A stretch of DNA of 64,000 nt, taken from Lepeophtheirus salmonis. Taxonomy: Eukaryota; Arthropoda; Copepoda; Siphonostomatoida; Caligidae. The notes below the pieces were generated by a model. It was not told the DNA's origin and did no database searches. It saw only the letters and a program-made list of their open reading frames with translations. Position 1 is the first letter of the stretch. The number at the start of each line of letters is the position of its first letter. The stretch spans positions 31,755,403-31,819,402 of the forward strand of contig NC_052138.2 of the NCBI RefSeq assembly GCF_016086655.4, read 5' to 3'. Shown in pieces: positions 33,691 to 45,059 of this stretch. Made by a program: the position numbers and the translations under genes.

Positions 33691-35479
33691 TATTATGAAT
33701 ATATATATATATGTAATTCCGAATTCATTTTAAAAATTATGAAGTAAGTTTATAAGTACTTACTTATAAGTAAGTTTTGCCTCTGATTTTGATCATTTTT
33801 TGGAGTAGTTTTACTACTTACAGGAAGCTTTGACCAGAAGGAACCCTTCAAATTCCGACTCCACAAAAAAATATTGCAGTGTACTCTTAGTAATACCTAT
33901 AGTCATGTCGCGATCAGTTCGAATTTTAGTTTCATAGCACACCCACTATTCTACAGAGTGCTTCTGCATAACTTCCGCTTTTTAAAAAGCAATCAAACAA
34001 GTCGAATAAAAGTTGATTTTTTTATCATAGTAATAGTACACAATAAAGGTTTTGTTATATACAGTTTTAAAAATCATAAATGTGAGATGGTCCATTGTTT
34101 TATAAAGTGAATAATCCGAACTGAAGTAATTTAATACCCCATTAATTTGTATTGTTAATAAAACTTTTATAAGGAACAAATTATTATTTTATACAAAAGA
34201 TGCGGTTCAAATTTTCTTTATTTGTATTGTTAATAAAACTTTTTATTTGGTGGTTTAAATATATTATTATTTTATACAAAAAGATGCCAAAGTAAATTAA
34301 TAATATACTTTATTTTATAATTCTGGAGAATTAGTTGAATTTGTAGTAAGTTATTGGCAAATCCGCAAAGGTATTAATAATGTTGTCTTTTCATATCCGG
34401 AATAAATCCGGTTCAAATTACTTGATTTAAATAAATTGCTGTAAATTAAAACCCACCCTTCTTGCAAAACTTCAAATCTATTGGAATCAATTTTAGCTCT
34501 CTTGTATTATCATTCGTGAAGTAATTTTCGTTCAAATAATTTTACAAACATCAAATTATGGAAATAAATTGAAAAAAAACGAGGTATCTTTTTTTTTTTT
34601 TTGCACATTAAAAATTGAATCAATTAACAGATTTTCATACATCAAACCAATAAAAATTCAAAAATTAGTTACAATTAGTTTAATTTGATAAATTAATTCA
34701 CAATTGCAACCTATTTTCTTACTATGCAGATTTCCTCTCTACAAATCAAGTTTTATGAGATTCTATGCCTTGTTTTCCTGTGAAATTTATCAAAATAAAA
34801 AGAGCTCCAGGACTGCTTGGAGGTTAATACTGTAAAAAATAACTATAATTAGTTCGTGCAAGTCTATTTTAACACTTATTTAAATATCATAATGCGTATT
34901 CACAAAAATTAGAAATAAATAAATAAATTACCACACTATAAAAGCCATTTATAATTTTTTTTAAAAGAAGTGCATCAAGGAAAGTGACGGTAATTCCAAT
35001 AATTGACTATTTAAATAATAATAGTTCATCTAATACCCAAAAATTATTTATTCAACAGTTGGAATGAATTGACTTCTGTTTATTGGGCTTCTATTTCAAT
35101 ACGTCTCATAGTATATCCTTCACCTTCAAGATGAATCCTAACTTGAAGGGATCTTTTTTGGTTACAAACTCCATTTTTACTTTTTTTTTTTTTTTTGTTG
35201 TAGTGTCATTGTTTTGAAATTTTAAAAGAAATACGTGTACTACTCACAGACATAAACGCTTACTTAAAAAAAAGTGTTTTTTCCCCCAACTTTTGTTTCT
35301 AATTTCAAAAATATTTTTAAGTTGGAAGAGGGTTTCATTGTCACATGCGACCTCCCCTATTCTGTGATGTGGATGAATTGACAATAAAGTGATGTTGGAA
35401 TATCTCACAAAGTTTTTTTTCTTTCTATTTTTAGGTAAAATTAATTTATATAACCCTACTGAAGGCTGAGTGACTTAGC
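33691..35479. other. non-coding interval with a short direct repeat
   Basis: 'TTTGTATTGTTAATAAAACTTTT' occurs at about 34147 and 34222, a local direct repeat. Open frames on both strands at 33874-34179 overlap each other and have no recognisable domain. Confidence 0.35.
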
Positions 35480-35650
35480 TTTGTATTAGCGAATAACAAA
35501 TATTAATAGAATTCATTCTCACAGCTTAAGCAGAGCTAACTCAAGTTCATCAAATCAAAGTTCAAACACTTATAAGGGGCATATGAAGTAGACAAATTGA
35601 CAGCATACAATAATTTTTATAAGCTTTTATCTTTATGGAATTACATCTTG
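35480..35650 (+). repeat. partial arm of fold-back family R3
   Basis: Contains CACAGCTTAAGCAGAGCTAA, ATCAAATCAAAGTTCAAACA and AAATTGACAGCATACAATA in family order, but is shorter and more diverged than the other arms. Confidence 0.45.
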
Positions 35651-35724
35651 CTTAGCGAAGAATTAAGCCTATAAATGGCTGATCTTATCTAGTGGTGCAC
35701 ATTTTATTATTTTCAATCCGGAAT

Positions 35725-36110
35725 GATATTGTTGCAAAATCACAGAGGAGACAACAAAATATCTTATCTCAGAACATATTGAACAGAAAAAGCTGGGACG
35801 GTTGGAAAGAACAAAGAAGATTCTAAATTTTCTCAAGGCCAACAAAAATTGGGGTAAAGTTTTACTCCTTTCGGATGATTTTTTTTTCCACCGTTGATGC
35901 CACTGTGAATAAGCCGAACAGCCGCCTCATCACAACTGAACATCCAGAGAATGTCTCACTTTTAATTAGATATGTCTACAGGACAAAAACTCCAGCAGCC
36001 AGTACATGCAAAGTCCGCCCTCCCATTTTTGTGGAAAGGAAGGAGCGGACCAATGCAGATGGTTACACCGAACTTTTGGATACGAAAGTGCCAAGTGGAA
36101 GGGGGTAAGA
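35725..36110 (+). mobile_element. Tc1/mariner transposase fragment, decayed
   Basis: Translated pieces in order: 'LGRLERTKKILNFLKANKNW' (near 35790), 'LLSDD' then 'FFSTVDATVNKPNSRLI' around the first catalytic Asp (near 35890), and 'RPPIFVERKERTNADGYTEL' (near 36015-36080). These follow the middle of a Tc1/mariner transposase (KK.LNFLKAN...SDEK.FTVDA..N..N...MPP.FF..G...N.D.Y.ELL). There is no N- or C-terminal part and no terminal repeats. It is a different subfamily from the elements at 12.6 and 42.9 kb. Confidence 0.65.
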
Positions 36111-37600
36111 TAACAGTTCGGGATTACTTCTAAATATTTGTCAAACTAGCCAATGATATCTTTATACTAAAAGTAACATATTGAGCCCCTAAGGGCATCA
36201 TATTTCGAACATTTAAAAAATATACTCCGCCCTACTGAAGACTCAAACTTGACTCGATACAAACAACTCTATTTGGACTTGTTCCCACCTGTGGCTATAA
36301 ACTACTAAAATAAGATAGGTTGATTTTGAAACGGAGAATATCGTAAGGTACACCTGTAGTTCTATATATAGATGTTAAGCATTATTTTACTAAACATGAT
36401 GTTAATGTATGGTATAACAACTGTACTATATTTTCCTTCAAAATTCAAGAGTGTTTTTTTTTTTGTAGAAAGGAATTGGAATATCCATGAGCCATTCTTA
36501 ACTCTTGAACGCTCACACAACCTCTAAGGAAAAAAAGAATATCTAATAATAAAGGCTGTATTTTTAAAGTTTAAAGGTGAACTATATCTTTGACACATTT
36601 TGTTGTCATAAATTCAATTTTTGTATCATTTAAGACGAATTGAATTATTAAATTTGAAAGATCAAATTAATTTATGTTTGAGTTTTTAGAATCAGGCTCT
36701 TACTTTATAAACTATATTTGAGAAACATTTACAAGGATAATTATTTATTCATCTTTTAGAGCTATTTCTGCATGTCGTCCATGTATTCATGGAAATTTAT
36801 TTTATTAAAAAAAAACATTGAGAAAATATTAAGTTGGAAGAGCAATTCCTTGTGGTTTGTTGGTTATTGTAAATATATCTGCTTCTTTTTGCGTCTTTTT
36901 ACTGCTTTTAAATGTAAGAATGTAGAAAAATTATACTCTTATCCATTCTGCAGATGAACACTTTTAATGTGACTAAATACATTACTAATGGGGCATGAGC
37001 GTTGTTTAGTTTGTAAAAAAATTGACAGAGAGTGGCGACATCTTGTGTCAAAATAATACAACCCCCTTAATGATAGTATTATTTAATATAAAATACAGTC
37101 AGTGATGCCAAATTGGTTTGATTTTCTAGATTTCTTGTTTTTTTTTGTTTGTTTTTTCTTCATCTATCATTATAAATTAATTCCTGAGGAGAGGAGAAGG
37201 TAGATGTGATACAAATGATACTACTAATTTAAGACCTTGTCAATATCAGCTGCCTGTTATATGATTTGGGGATGAAGAAATGAATTACTGCTATAAATAG
37301 AATAATCTTCTACATTTAAAATAGTATTAGTACCACTAAAATATTGTAATTAAATTTAAATTGATATATATTTATTATATTATACATTTTTAAAACAACT
37401 TACACCAAATATAGGCGAGAATGCTTCCTTAAGTTTGAGATTGTAACACGACTACGACTTATTAAATAATGAACAAAAAACAAAAAAAAAGAGAAACACA
37501 ACAAACTGTTTTTATTCCTTTTTTAATTTTAAAATAAGTTTTTTTTTTTAAAACAAACATGTAACCTCTAACAATTATATGAAAAACAGATTGGACATTT
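36111..37600. other. non-coding interval with one hAT-like terminus
   Basis: About 36235-36300 is rich in 'GACTCAAACTTGACTCG' and ends in a reversed CCACAGGTGGGAACAAGTCC, similar to the end at 16387. No genes are seen. Confidence 0.35.
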
Positions 37601-37604
37601 ATGT

Positions 37605-37865
37605 GTCCTCATAAAAGACGGAGACTAACATTAAGGATTTGTCGAAGAGTTATAATTGTAAGTCCTTGTTGGACTCAGAGTAGATCGACATCGGAGTAAT
37701 TATTGACAATGACCTTGTTTGTTTCCTTCTCCCCCTCTTCACAGCTGCTTGCAGCTGATATAATGAAACGTCATGACAGCTAAGCTTCCCTCCTCCAAAA
37801 CATTCTTCAAACTATCAGATATACCATGTTGATTTTCGGTTTCTTTTTTTTAAGATACACAAAAT
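37605..37865 (+). repeat. dispersed repeat family R2, copy 5
   Basis: Shared blocks: AAAAGACGGAGACTAAC, 'GTAAGTCCTTGTTGGACTC', CATCGGAGTAATTATTG, CACAGCTGCTTGCAGCTGAT and ACATTCTTCAAACTATCAG. Confidence 0.55.
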
Positions 37866-39184
37866 ACTGCCGACTAGCATCAATGAATATCTATTTATTT
37901 TACTCACGCAGATGCCCCAGTAAAAATCCTTCTCAGCATGTGCCATTTTTTTAAACAACAAGCTACAGACTCTCACACCACCTTTTGGATAATATATATA
38001 TATTTTTCGTTCGTTCATGTCCTTTATAGGCGTGCTGTGTTTGTCCTTATTAAGGACGGAGGACTGCAGTCCAGTCCACTTCGGTCATATCCAGTGCCAC
38101 TAGTCGGCCCTTAAAGAAGGTAAAAATATATATTGCATTATAAAAAAAATATAAGTATTTTATGCAAGATATATGCAATACTGGTAATATATATGTCATA
38201 CATCTTATTTTTATAAACGAACGACTTTCTTTCAAAAATTCCGAGGACCGACTCAACACATCCTTATATGTATTGAATGTATGTACATTTTATAGAACAT
38301 GTAATCACAATGTCTCTAAATGTATATATTTTTATATACGTGACCACAAAGGATGGGATCTTTTGTAATATGCGAAACTTTATTCATTGATTCATAAACG
38401 TCTAACCACAATCTCATTTAATATTAATCTACTTTTTTTTTGTTAGTTTCCTTTATTGTTTAGAATTCAATGTCTTCCCGTCTACTCAATAGATATGATT
38501 GCGAAATTTCAAGTTTGTTGTATGATTTCGTAATGTTTTTAACACTTCTATTTGAAGATACAATTCCAGAGTTTACTTATTAGACAAATGGCTAAAAAAA
38601 ATATATATTTTCTATGCTATTTAGCAATTATGATAATGACGATTCACCGTAAAATGATTGTGGTAAAAAGTTTAAGGGTCAAAACCTTTGGGGTAATATT
38701 GTTGTACAGTAAAATCGTGGTGTACATTATCATTGTTAGAAAAAATAGGCGTGGGTAGAATCATCATGAAGTAAAATCATTGTAAGCAATATGATTGTGA
38801 GTAATTTCATTGCAAAACAATGCATTTTCATTACAATTAAAGATATTTGGGCTATCAAACTATTGGATGATAAAAAAGACCAATACACTGTAGCCGCTTT
38901 TTCGAGCATCAAAGTACCCAAATAAGTAAAATTTGGCACCAAATATAGAAAAATAAAGGAAATCTACGATTTTGAAGGTAGATATTTTCCAAAAATACCA
39001 CTCTTTAATCACTCTCACCTCCTTATACAAAAGACTATGGAAATAAATTATCATTAAAGGATTGCTTAACTTAAGGTAGGTTACCACATCTATGATGGGT
39101 TTAGACGTCTAAGTGTATATATAGCTATATATTTTTATAATAATGATATCGGGAGAAAAAGTTGATCTCACAAAAATATTATAT
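37866..39184. other. non-coding interval, nothing recognised
   Basis: Around 38030-38115, 'GTCCTTATTAAGGACGGAGGA' and 'CAGTCCAGTCC' recall the CRE-bearing MITE and R2 sequences but do not align to a full copy. Short opposing open frames have no domains. Confidence 0.35.
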
Positions 39185-39421
39185 TGGTGTTTCAGACGTC
39201 AGTCCTTAATTATTCGGTCAAGTCCAGTCTTAGGACTGGTCCTTTAGATTGTCGATCCTTCGGTCTATCAGTACTAGAACTGATTAAAAAAACAAAAAAT
39301 AAAGTTGAATGACGTCATCAATGAACTTACTTTAAAAGTTTTAGGACTGAACTGGACCGTACTAAGACTGAACTAGACGGACTGGAGTCTTCAGTCCTAA
39401 ATAAAAACTGACACAACACTA
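39185..39421. repeat. CRE-bearing MITE, copy 4 (complete)
   Basis: Left end TGGTGTTTCAGACGTCAGTC, right end ACTGACACAACACTA, TGACGTCAT at 39310-39318. Internal blocks align with copies 1-3. It ends 24 bp before another TIR element. Confidence 0.65.
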
Positions 39422-39445
39422 AATAAATATAAAAATATACCTATA

Positions 39446-39898
39446 TACCGGGTGCGGTGAAAAAATCTTTACACTTTCTTTTTGCTACATAAATCAAGGT
39501 TTTTCTGAATACCGTAAAATTTTACGGTCAAATACTAAAAAATAAAAAAAAATAAACAAAAGAACTAGATGTTCCTTAATGTCATAAAAGCCGAGAAAAT
39601 GCCATGTGAACGTGACCAAGGCCTGCACCGTCTTTCTCCCAAATATCAACAACCTTAAGGAAACATTCAAACAGAACTGGGATGTCATGTCTGAGGACTA
39701 CATCCACAATGGGTGCAAGGACTTCTGTGGCTGTCATGAAACCATCATTGCTTCCAAAAGGGGCTACATCGACGATTAGGGTAGCCAATACATCATATTA
39801 GTTGTTTCATGGACATATCCTATTGCAACTGGTTGCTGAAATACATCTTGATAAACTTCTTGATTGAAAATGTAAATATTTTTTCGACGCACCCGATA
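39446..39898. mobile_element. 453-bp TIR element of Tc1/mariner type
   Basis: Left end TACCGGGTGCGGTGAAAAAA and right end (reverse) TATCGGGTGCGTCGAAAAAA agree over about 23 of 27 bases. Both begin at a TA, as expected for Tc1/mariner insertions. Near the left end is a perfect 18-bp palindrome ACCGTAAAATTTTACGGT (39511-39528). The interior is open on the minus strand for 64-68 codons, but I recognise no transposase block. It is probably a deletion derivative of a longer element. Confidence 0.65.
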
Positions 39899-39959
39899 TG
39901 CACGCACAATTAAGGTGTTAATCCGCATTTACAGTTTCTAAAAACGTCGGGTTTGAAAC

Positions 39960-40375
39960 AACTATGGGTTCAAAAGTACTGAAGTTAGAGATAACTCACA
40001 TTTTAAATATTATAGAGCTGAATACAAGACTTGATTTGGACTTGAGTCCATATTTGGAGAGCTTGAGACTCGTTTTGGTCTTGCTATCAAAGATTCGCAG
40101 CTTAAATTGGACTCCAAGGATAAGTCTTGCGACTCCACTTGGACTTGATAGCCATTTTATACTGAACTCAAGAAAACCTGAACAAAATGGATGCTATATT
40201 AATATTATGGACACGAAATGTGATCAAAAGAAATTTGAGGACTCAAATTGGGCACGGTAAATAATTCAAGAACTCAAACCAGACTCGTTATGAGCACTCA
40301 TGGACTTGAAGACTTGGTGCTCTACTTGGACTACCAGTATAAGGACTTTTTCTCACCTCTGACATATTATGCAAA
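39960..40375. repeat. 'GACTTGGACTTGAGTC'-rich dispersed repeat with hAT-like right end
   Basis: Many overlapping variants of 'ACTTGGACT' and 'GACTCAAACTTGACT' occur, and at about 40350-40374 the reversed end GTCAGAGGTGAGAAAAAGTC. Relatives lie near 16387, 31550-31650, 36235-36300 and 45400-45470. A 98-codon frame here is a product of the repeat. Confidence 0.4.
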
Positions 40376-41390
40376 ACCCTTTGACATGGGGTAAAATATC
40401 CTTAGGAATCATTTTATATATGTATATAATATGTAATTTGAAATGATACAGAACAAAATAATTGGAAATTTTTGTAGGATGCATACATTTTGAAGAAATC
40501 TTTTCCTCTTTTAATTAATTTTGATTTCACTTTTGCATAAAAGCATTTTGTTCCAATGATTTCACTTTTTTATTTATTTATGATGTGTCGTGATGACTTT
40601 TTCCTACATTTTTCGCCATATATTTATTAAAACGGGGGTACTAACTCATTGATAAATTTCTTATCAATAGTTAATTCCAGAAAGAAGATATTATTCACAT
40701 CTGTTAACTTTCATGACAAAGAAAATCAAGGATTTTTATGAAGATTTTTTTCATCTAATGAAATTAAAGATAAATTAACATAATATCGCTAGGGATCAGA
40801 TGGGTCTTGGATCCAAAGTATCCGGGTACAGTAAAAGTGAACTTGTATTATCAGAAAAGAATAAAGAGCTGAAACCTTAACTGGCTTCGGGTACTTGAAC
40901 TTTTACGGATTATAAAAAAGATCAGAGGTAATTTCCAGATCTTAAAAAGCTAATAGTACTGCATTTTCACATGAAGTCACAATTTTGATTTTGTTGATTT
41001 TGAGGGCATATACAACCAAGTTTTATAAGAATGAAAATCCCTTTTTCATTAATATTGGATACAGCTGTTGTGAAGAGGAGTTTAGTTGATTGAATACTCT
41101 ATTTTTTGTAGACACACGTTCTTTTTATAGTTACACATTATTACATCTAGGGGAAAACAGTTATATCATATATTAGATATAACTTATATGTAATGTGTAA
41201 CATCATGGACAACATCCCTCTCCCTCTTTTTGGAACGTTGAACAAACTTTGAAGAAAAAAAAAAGTAGATATATGTATAAAGATAATAATGTTTAAAATA
41301 AAATAAGTTTTAAAGGAAAAAAAAATTGGAAAATGTTAAAAAAATAATAATAATTAGATTTAAAAAATAATTTGTCTTCTTTTTTTTCCT
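40376..41390. other. non-coding interval, nothing firmly recognised
   Basis: 40960-41060 matches the R4 block ('TTTTCACATGAAGTCACAATT', 'CAACCAAGTTTTATAAGAAT'). The rest is AT-rich. Confidence 0.35.
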
Positions 41391-41394
41391 TGAT

Positions 41395-42110
41395 CCCTTG
41401 AAATGTCAAAGCCATTCTTTCCGTCTTTTGGGATTATGTGTATCTCGAAGGCTCTTGATGTGCTTCCTTGTTTTTATTAATCCTACCCATTCAATCTTGA
41501 AAATATTTAGAAATCCACTCTTTGCTTATTTGCTGCCACATAAAAATCTCTTCTTAACAGTTTTCTGCCATTTGGAATGGTTTCTGCCTAGGCTGTTGTT
41601 AAATTGAACATGGTATATACCAGTAGCTGTTCTAACTCCGAAATGTTGAATTTTGGAGATTTCTCGAATGTTTGGTAAAACGTTCCAGTTATATCATTTC
41701 AAATGGCGAAGTAGCAATTCAGGTGATTACATATCCTTTGTTACTTAGAATTTTTTTTTTTTGGAACAAGTTATTTTAAATTAAGGGGTATGTGCGATCT
41801 TTGAGTGATTCCTTATATAATATTGATTGTATAGCTCAACAGTGTTTGTGGATTCTGGGGGCTGTCAGGTGCAGGGTTGTTATTATATATAATATTTATC
41901 TCATTCTTATCCATTTTGGAGTCTGCGACAATAATTAGACCGTCCTTCAATGCCCCTTCTCTTAGCATAAGCCGCCAGGCAACCTTTAAAGATTTAATTT
42001 TTTCTTCTGTCCAGTTCCTTTAATTCTTACGTATCTATACTTCTCATAAATATACATGACGTCTGTCCAGATTCTTTCGCCCTTTTAATATTAGTTAAGG
42101 GATACCTCAG
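41395..42110 (-). pseudogene. unidentified coding-like relic, minus strand
   Basis: Several adjoining minus-strand stretches translate with coding-like composition but in shifted frames. Examples are 'ERIWTDVMYIYEKYRYVRIK' (near 42040-42100), then 'NWTEEKIKSLKVAWRLMLRE' continuing about 68 codons without a stop to a TAA near 41817, then 'IPNGRKLLRRDFYVAANKQR' near 41520-41580. Trp, Lys, Arg and Glu are frequent and codons vary, unlike the surrounding low-complexity DNA. I do not recognise the family. It may be a decayed gene or the coding part of a transposon. Confidence 0.35.
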
Positions 42111-42909
42111 TAACTCTTGAAGCTAAATATGTCGAGTACTGAGAATACCTGAGATTTTAGAGAGGTCATTTGTTCGGAACTTGATTATAGAAAATAGGGG
42201 CCCTACAAAGAGTGGGCTTTTCATAAATTAATAAATGTTTTTATAACAAAAGGTCACTTAGAGCCTCGTATTAAATTTTTCTAAAACAACAACAAGGGGT
42301 CCAAACTTTTTTTTGCAATTTTTTGTCTAAAAACATATTGAAATGAAATTCAAATTAAATAAAAGGAAGGGCCAAGCACATTTTTCTTTGTCTTAGGCTT
42401 TGCTCGCTGTAAAATCGATCCTTACTGAGGCCGTAGAGTTAAGGGAGTTCTAATGTATGTATTCCCTGTCAACACAAAACTAAGCTAGAATCATTAATCT
42501 CACAGTTGAGCGAGGGTTACATATGTATTAATGGTGAGCCACTCAAATCAACACTTCTCTCACATAATATAACTGCAATTACGGCCTTGTAAGGTCAGTA
42601 GTCATTTCACATTCACTGAGTATGAATCAATTTTCTTTAAATTTATTGTAAAAGGGCTTAAAGTTTAGTCTGTTTTTCTTTATACAGTCTACAAAAAATG
42701 ATTTAGTCATCATATCAAAGAGTGGCTAAATAACAGAGTTGGTAGTTATTTTTATGTCCATTGGCAGGAGAGAATTTTTCGTGGAAGATTATTGCTTTGA
42801 ATAACTTTTTCCATGGGGTTCTTTGTCCTAAAGTTTATCGTTTTTTTTTGTAGTCCAGTGGTTTCATGTCCTAGAACCATATCCACAATTTATCATATCG
42901 ATATGCTAA
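42111..42909. other. non-coding interval, nothing recognised
   Basis: AT-rich, no element ends or coding signals before the transposon at 42912. Confidence 0.4.
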
Positions 42910-42911
42910 TA

Positions 42912-44189
42912 TACAGGGTAGGGCAGCAAAACGGGGACTCGAAAGATGGATTTAGAAATACATCACTAATTTTATATTTTCAATTATGGGCAAAAAAAAA
43001 AAAAAAATAATGTTGACAAATCATGTACACAATTTTTTTTTCAAACTTTTTCTACTCAATATAGCCACCTTAATTATCAATAACAGCATTTACACGTCGC
43101 CTGAAGGCTATAAACCAGTTGATGACAGGTTTTCCCGTACAGCCAATATGGAGGATTTCAGTGAGTCTATATTTAGGTGTGAGGTCCTATTGGTTTCCCT
43201 CTACAAAGTACCCCATATAGAAAAGGCCAGTGGGTTCAAATCTGGCGAGGAAGGGGCCATATCTCTTTGGATCGGAATCGAACCATGGTATCTTTGCATA
43301 ACTTTTGGAACTTGGTTGAACGTATGAGAGGGTGTGCCATCCTGAGTCCACACGTAGTTCACCTCCTTGTAGTTGGTCTTCAGCCATGACAAGATGGTGT
43401 ACCTAAGCACTTTATAGTAGGCCTCCAGGCAGAGAATCTGTCCAACCCTGGAAAAGAACGGAGGTACCTTCTTTCCATCAGAGGCCACAACGCGGTGGAC
43501 CATTGTTTGGGCCGGATGTATGGTATGGTTAACCCCTTAGACCTCTTATTTTGTTTCTGAAATCCTGCAGTTGTTCCTGCGGCTGTGGAATGGATCAACT
43601 GTGAATATCCTCTTGTTCGATAAAATTTTCACATTTGACCCATTTGCCTTAATGAATGTGAGGATTTTCTTGCACCTCTTGAGCCTCTTCACTTTCAAGC
43701 CCTCTGTCAGAAGGTGGCGAGGGGTCCTTGTGAAATAAACTACTCCCAAGTTGTGCTTTATAGTTCTCCTGATGGTCCTAGTAGCCATAAAGAAGTCATT
43801 GGCGAGGCGATTCATCGACTTAGTGGGATCCACCTTTATATTCTTATCAAGAACTTCGTATCTCTCTTTAAATTATGTCCTCTACTTCTTGACATCCTGG
43901 AAAAGTGTATTCTATTCTATTTTATTTTGATCTTCGCTAACTTAAAAAGCCGGCTCCAAGAACAATTAACAATAACTGTAATCTTCATCACATCAACTCC
44001 AGCATCTAGAAGATCTGAGATGATCTGCCTTTTGCTTCTTGCATGCTCATGATAACTAAATGATTAGTTAGTTTGTTTATGTAAGAAGGATGGTGAAAAC
44101 AGAATATCAAAAATAATCCCTAAGCCTTTTTATAATAATGAGAAAATAAACATTAATTAACTGTCCACGTTTTGCTGCCGTACCCTGTA
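42912..44189 (-). mobile_element. Tc1/mariner-type (DD37D-like) transposon with both ends and TA duplication; broken transposase
   Basis: A 1278-bp element. Its ends (TACAGGGTAGGGCAGCAAAA at 42912 and the reverse of 44168-44189) differ at one position and are flanked by TA at 42910-42911 and 44190-44191. The transposase runs on the minus strand from ATG at 44048-44050 to TAA at 43070-43072, about 326 codons, the normal length. Visible blocks: helix-turn-helix start near 44030, 'KSMNRLANDFFMATRTIRRT' (near 43780), 'IFTVDP' with the first catalytic Asp (near 43630), 'YVWTQDGTPSHT' with the second (near 43340) and 'SPDLNPLAF' (near 43240). In the last block Ala stands where this group has the third Asp; counted from the second Asp that site is 38 residues on, i.e. 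DD37D. Frameshifts (near 44020 and 43560) and a stop near 43201 inactivate it. Confidence 0.85.
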
Positions 44190-44401
44190 TACTCCAACAA
44201 ATTACCATCTATTCCTATCAACAAACAGTAGACATTAACTAAGTCTACTGTATTAATCTCATATTTTATTGAAAGCGTAGCAAGACATTATTAACCCTTT
44301 GAAATATCTGTAATTTGCACTTAAAGTAGCCAAAATTGGTTACCACAATAAAAAATTATTAATTGATAGATTTTATTTAAAATACTATATTGGGGCCAAT
44401 A

Positions 44402-45050
44402 TACAGAGTGATGACTCAAAAATTAGAAAAATTTAAAAGCCGTATTCACTTCTACATATTTTTATTTTTTCTTATCTTTATGACAAACTTTATATGCAAA
44501 AGTTGGTAATTCAACAATTTTCTACTCTTTTTATTCAATATGACCCCCTCTATTTTGAATGATGGCTTTACTCCTTTGTGATCATGGCCTTCAGGGCATC
44601 GCCATTCGGGTGAGAAGTCTTGTTTGTCTTGCCCTCCTATATTTACCAAATAACGAAGTCTAGGAGTTCACGTCGGGTGAGGACGAAGGTCAAAAGTCTG
44701 CCAGCCAGAAGGCAGCCATGTTCTCCCTGCTTAAATCCTGCACCTTCTTGGACGTGTGTGCCGCGGCGCCGTCTTGGTTTAACACATGCTCTTCAACCAT
44801 GGTAAGACATGGTACCTGAGCACCTTGTAGTAGACGTCCGTGTTCACTTTCTTGGTGGCCTTGAAGAAGTATGATGGCATATTTCTGCCATCGAACACCA
44901 CGACACCGACGGCCATGACGTTAGCTGCATGTTTGGTGCTTAAGTTTCCCTCAAACTTAGCTCTTGATTCAGCCAAGAAAAGATCATTTCTCCTGTTCTG
45001 AACAGCGTCCATTTTAAAGATGTTCTTGTAGGAGATCGCACACCCTCTCC
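44402..45050 (-). mobile_element. Tc1/mariner-type transposon, 5'-truncated, transposase relic on minus strand
   Basis: The end TACAGAGTGATGACTCAAAA at 44402 is the same family as 24722-25472. On the minus strand the transposase begins abruptly at 'ISYKNIFKMDAVQNRRND' (near 45030). It continues 'NVMAVGVVVFDGRNMPSYFF' (near 44890) and 'YYKVLRYHVLPWLK' (near 44800), then shifts frame into 'NQDGAAAHTSKKVQ' (near 44730) and 'SSSPDVN' (near 44665). The N-terminal DNA-binding region and the other terminal repeat are missing. It lies only about 210 bp from the transposon at 42912-44189. Confidence 0.75.
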
Positions 45051-45059
45051 CTTATTGCT

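Noticed and set aside
43714..44052. 112-codon plus-strand frame
   Set aside because: It is antisense to the transposase N-terminus of the element at 42912-44189.
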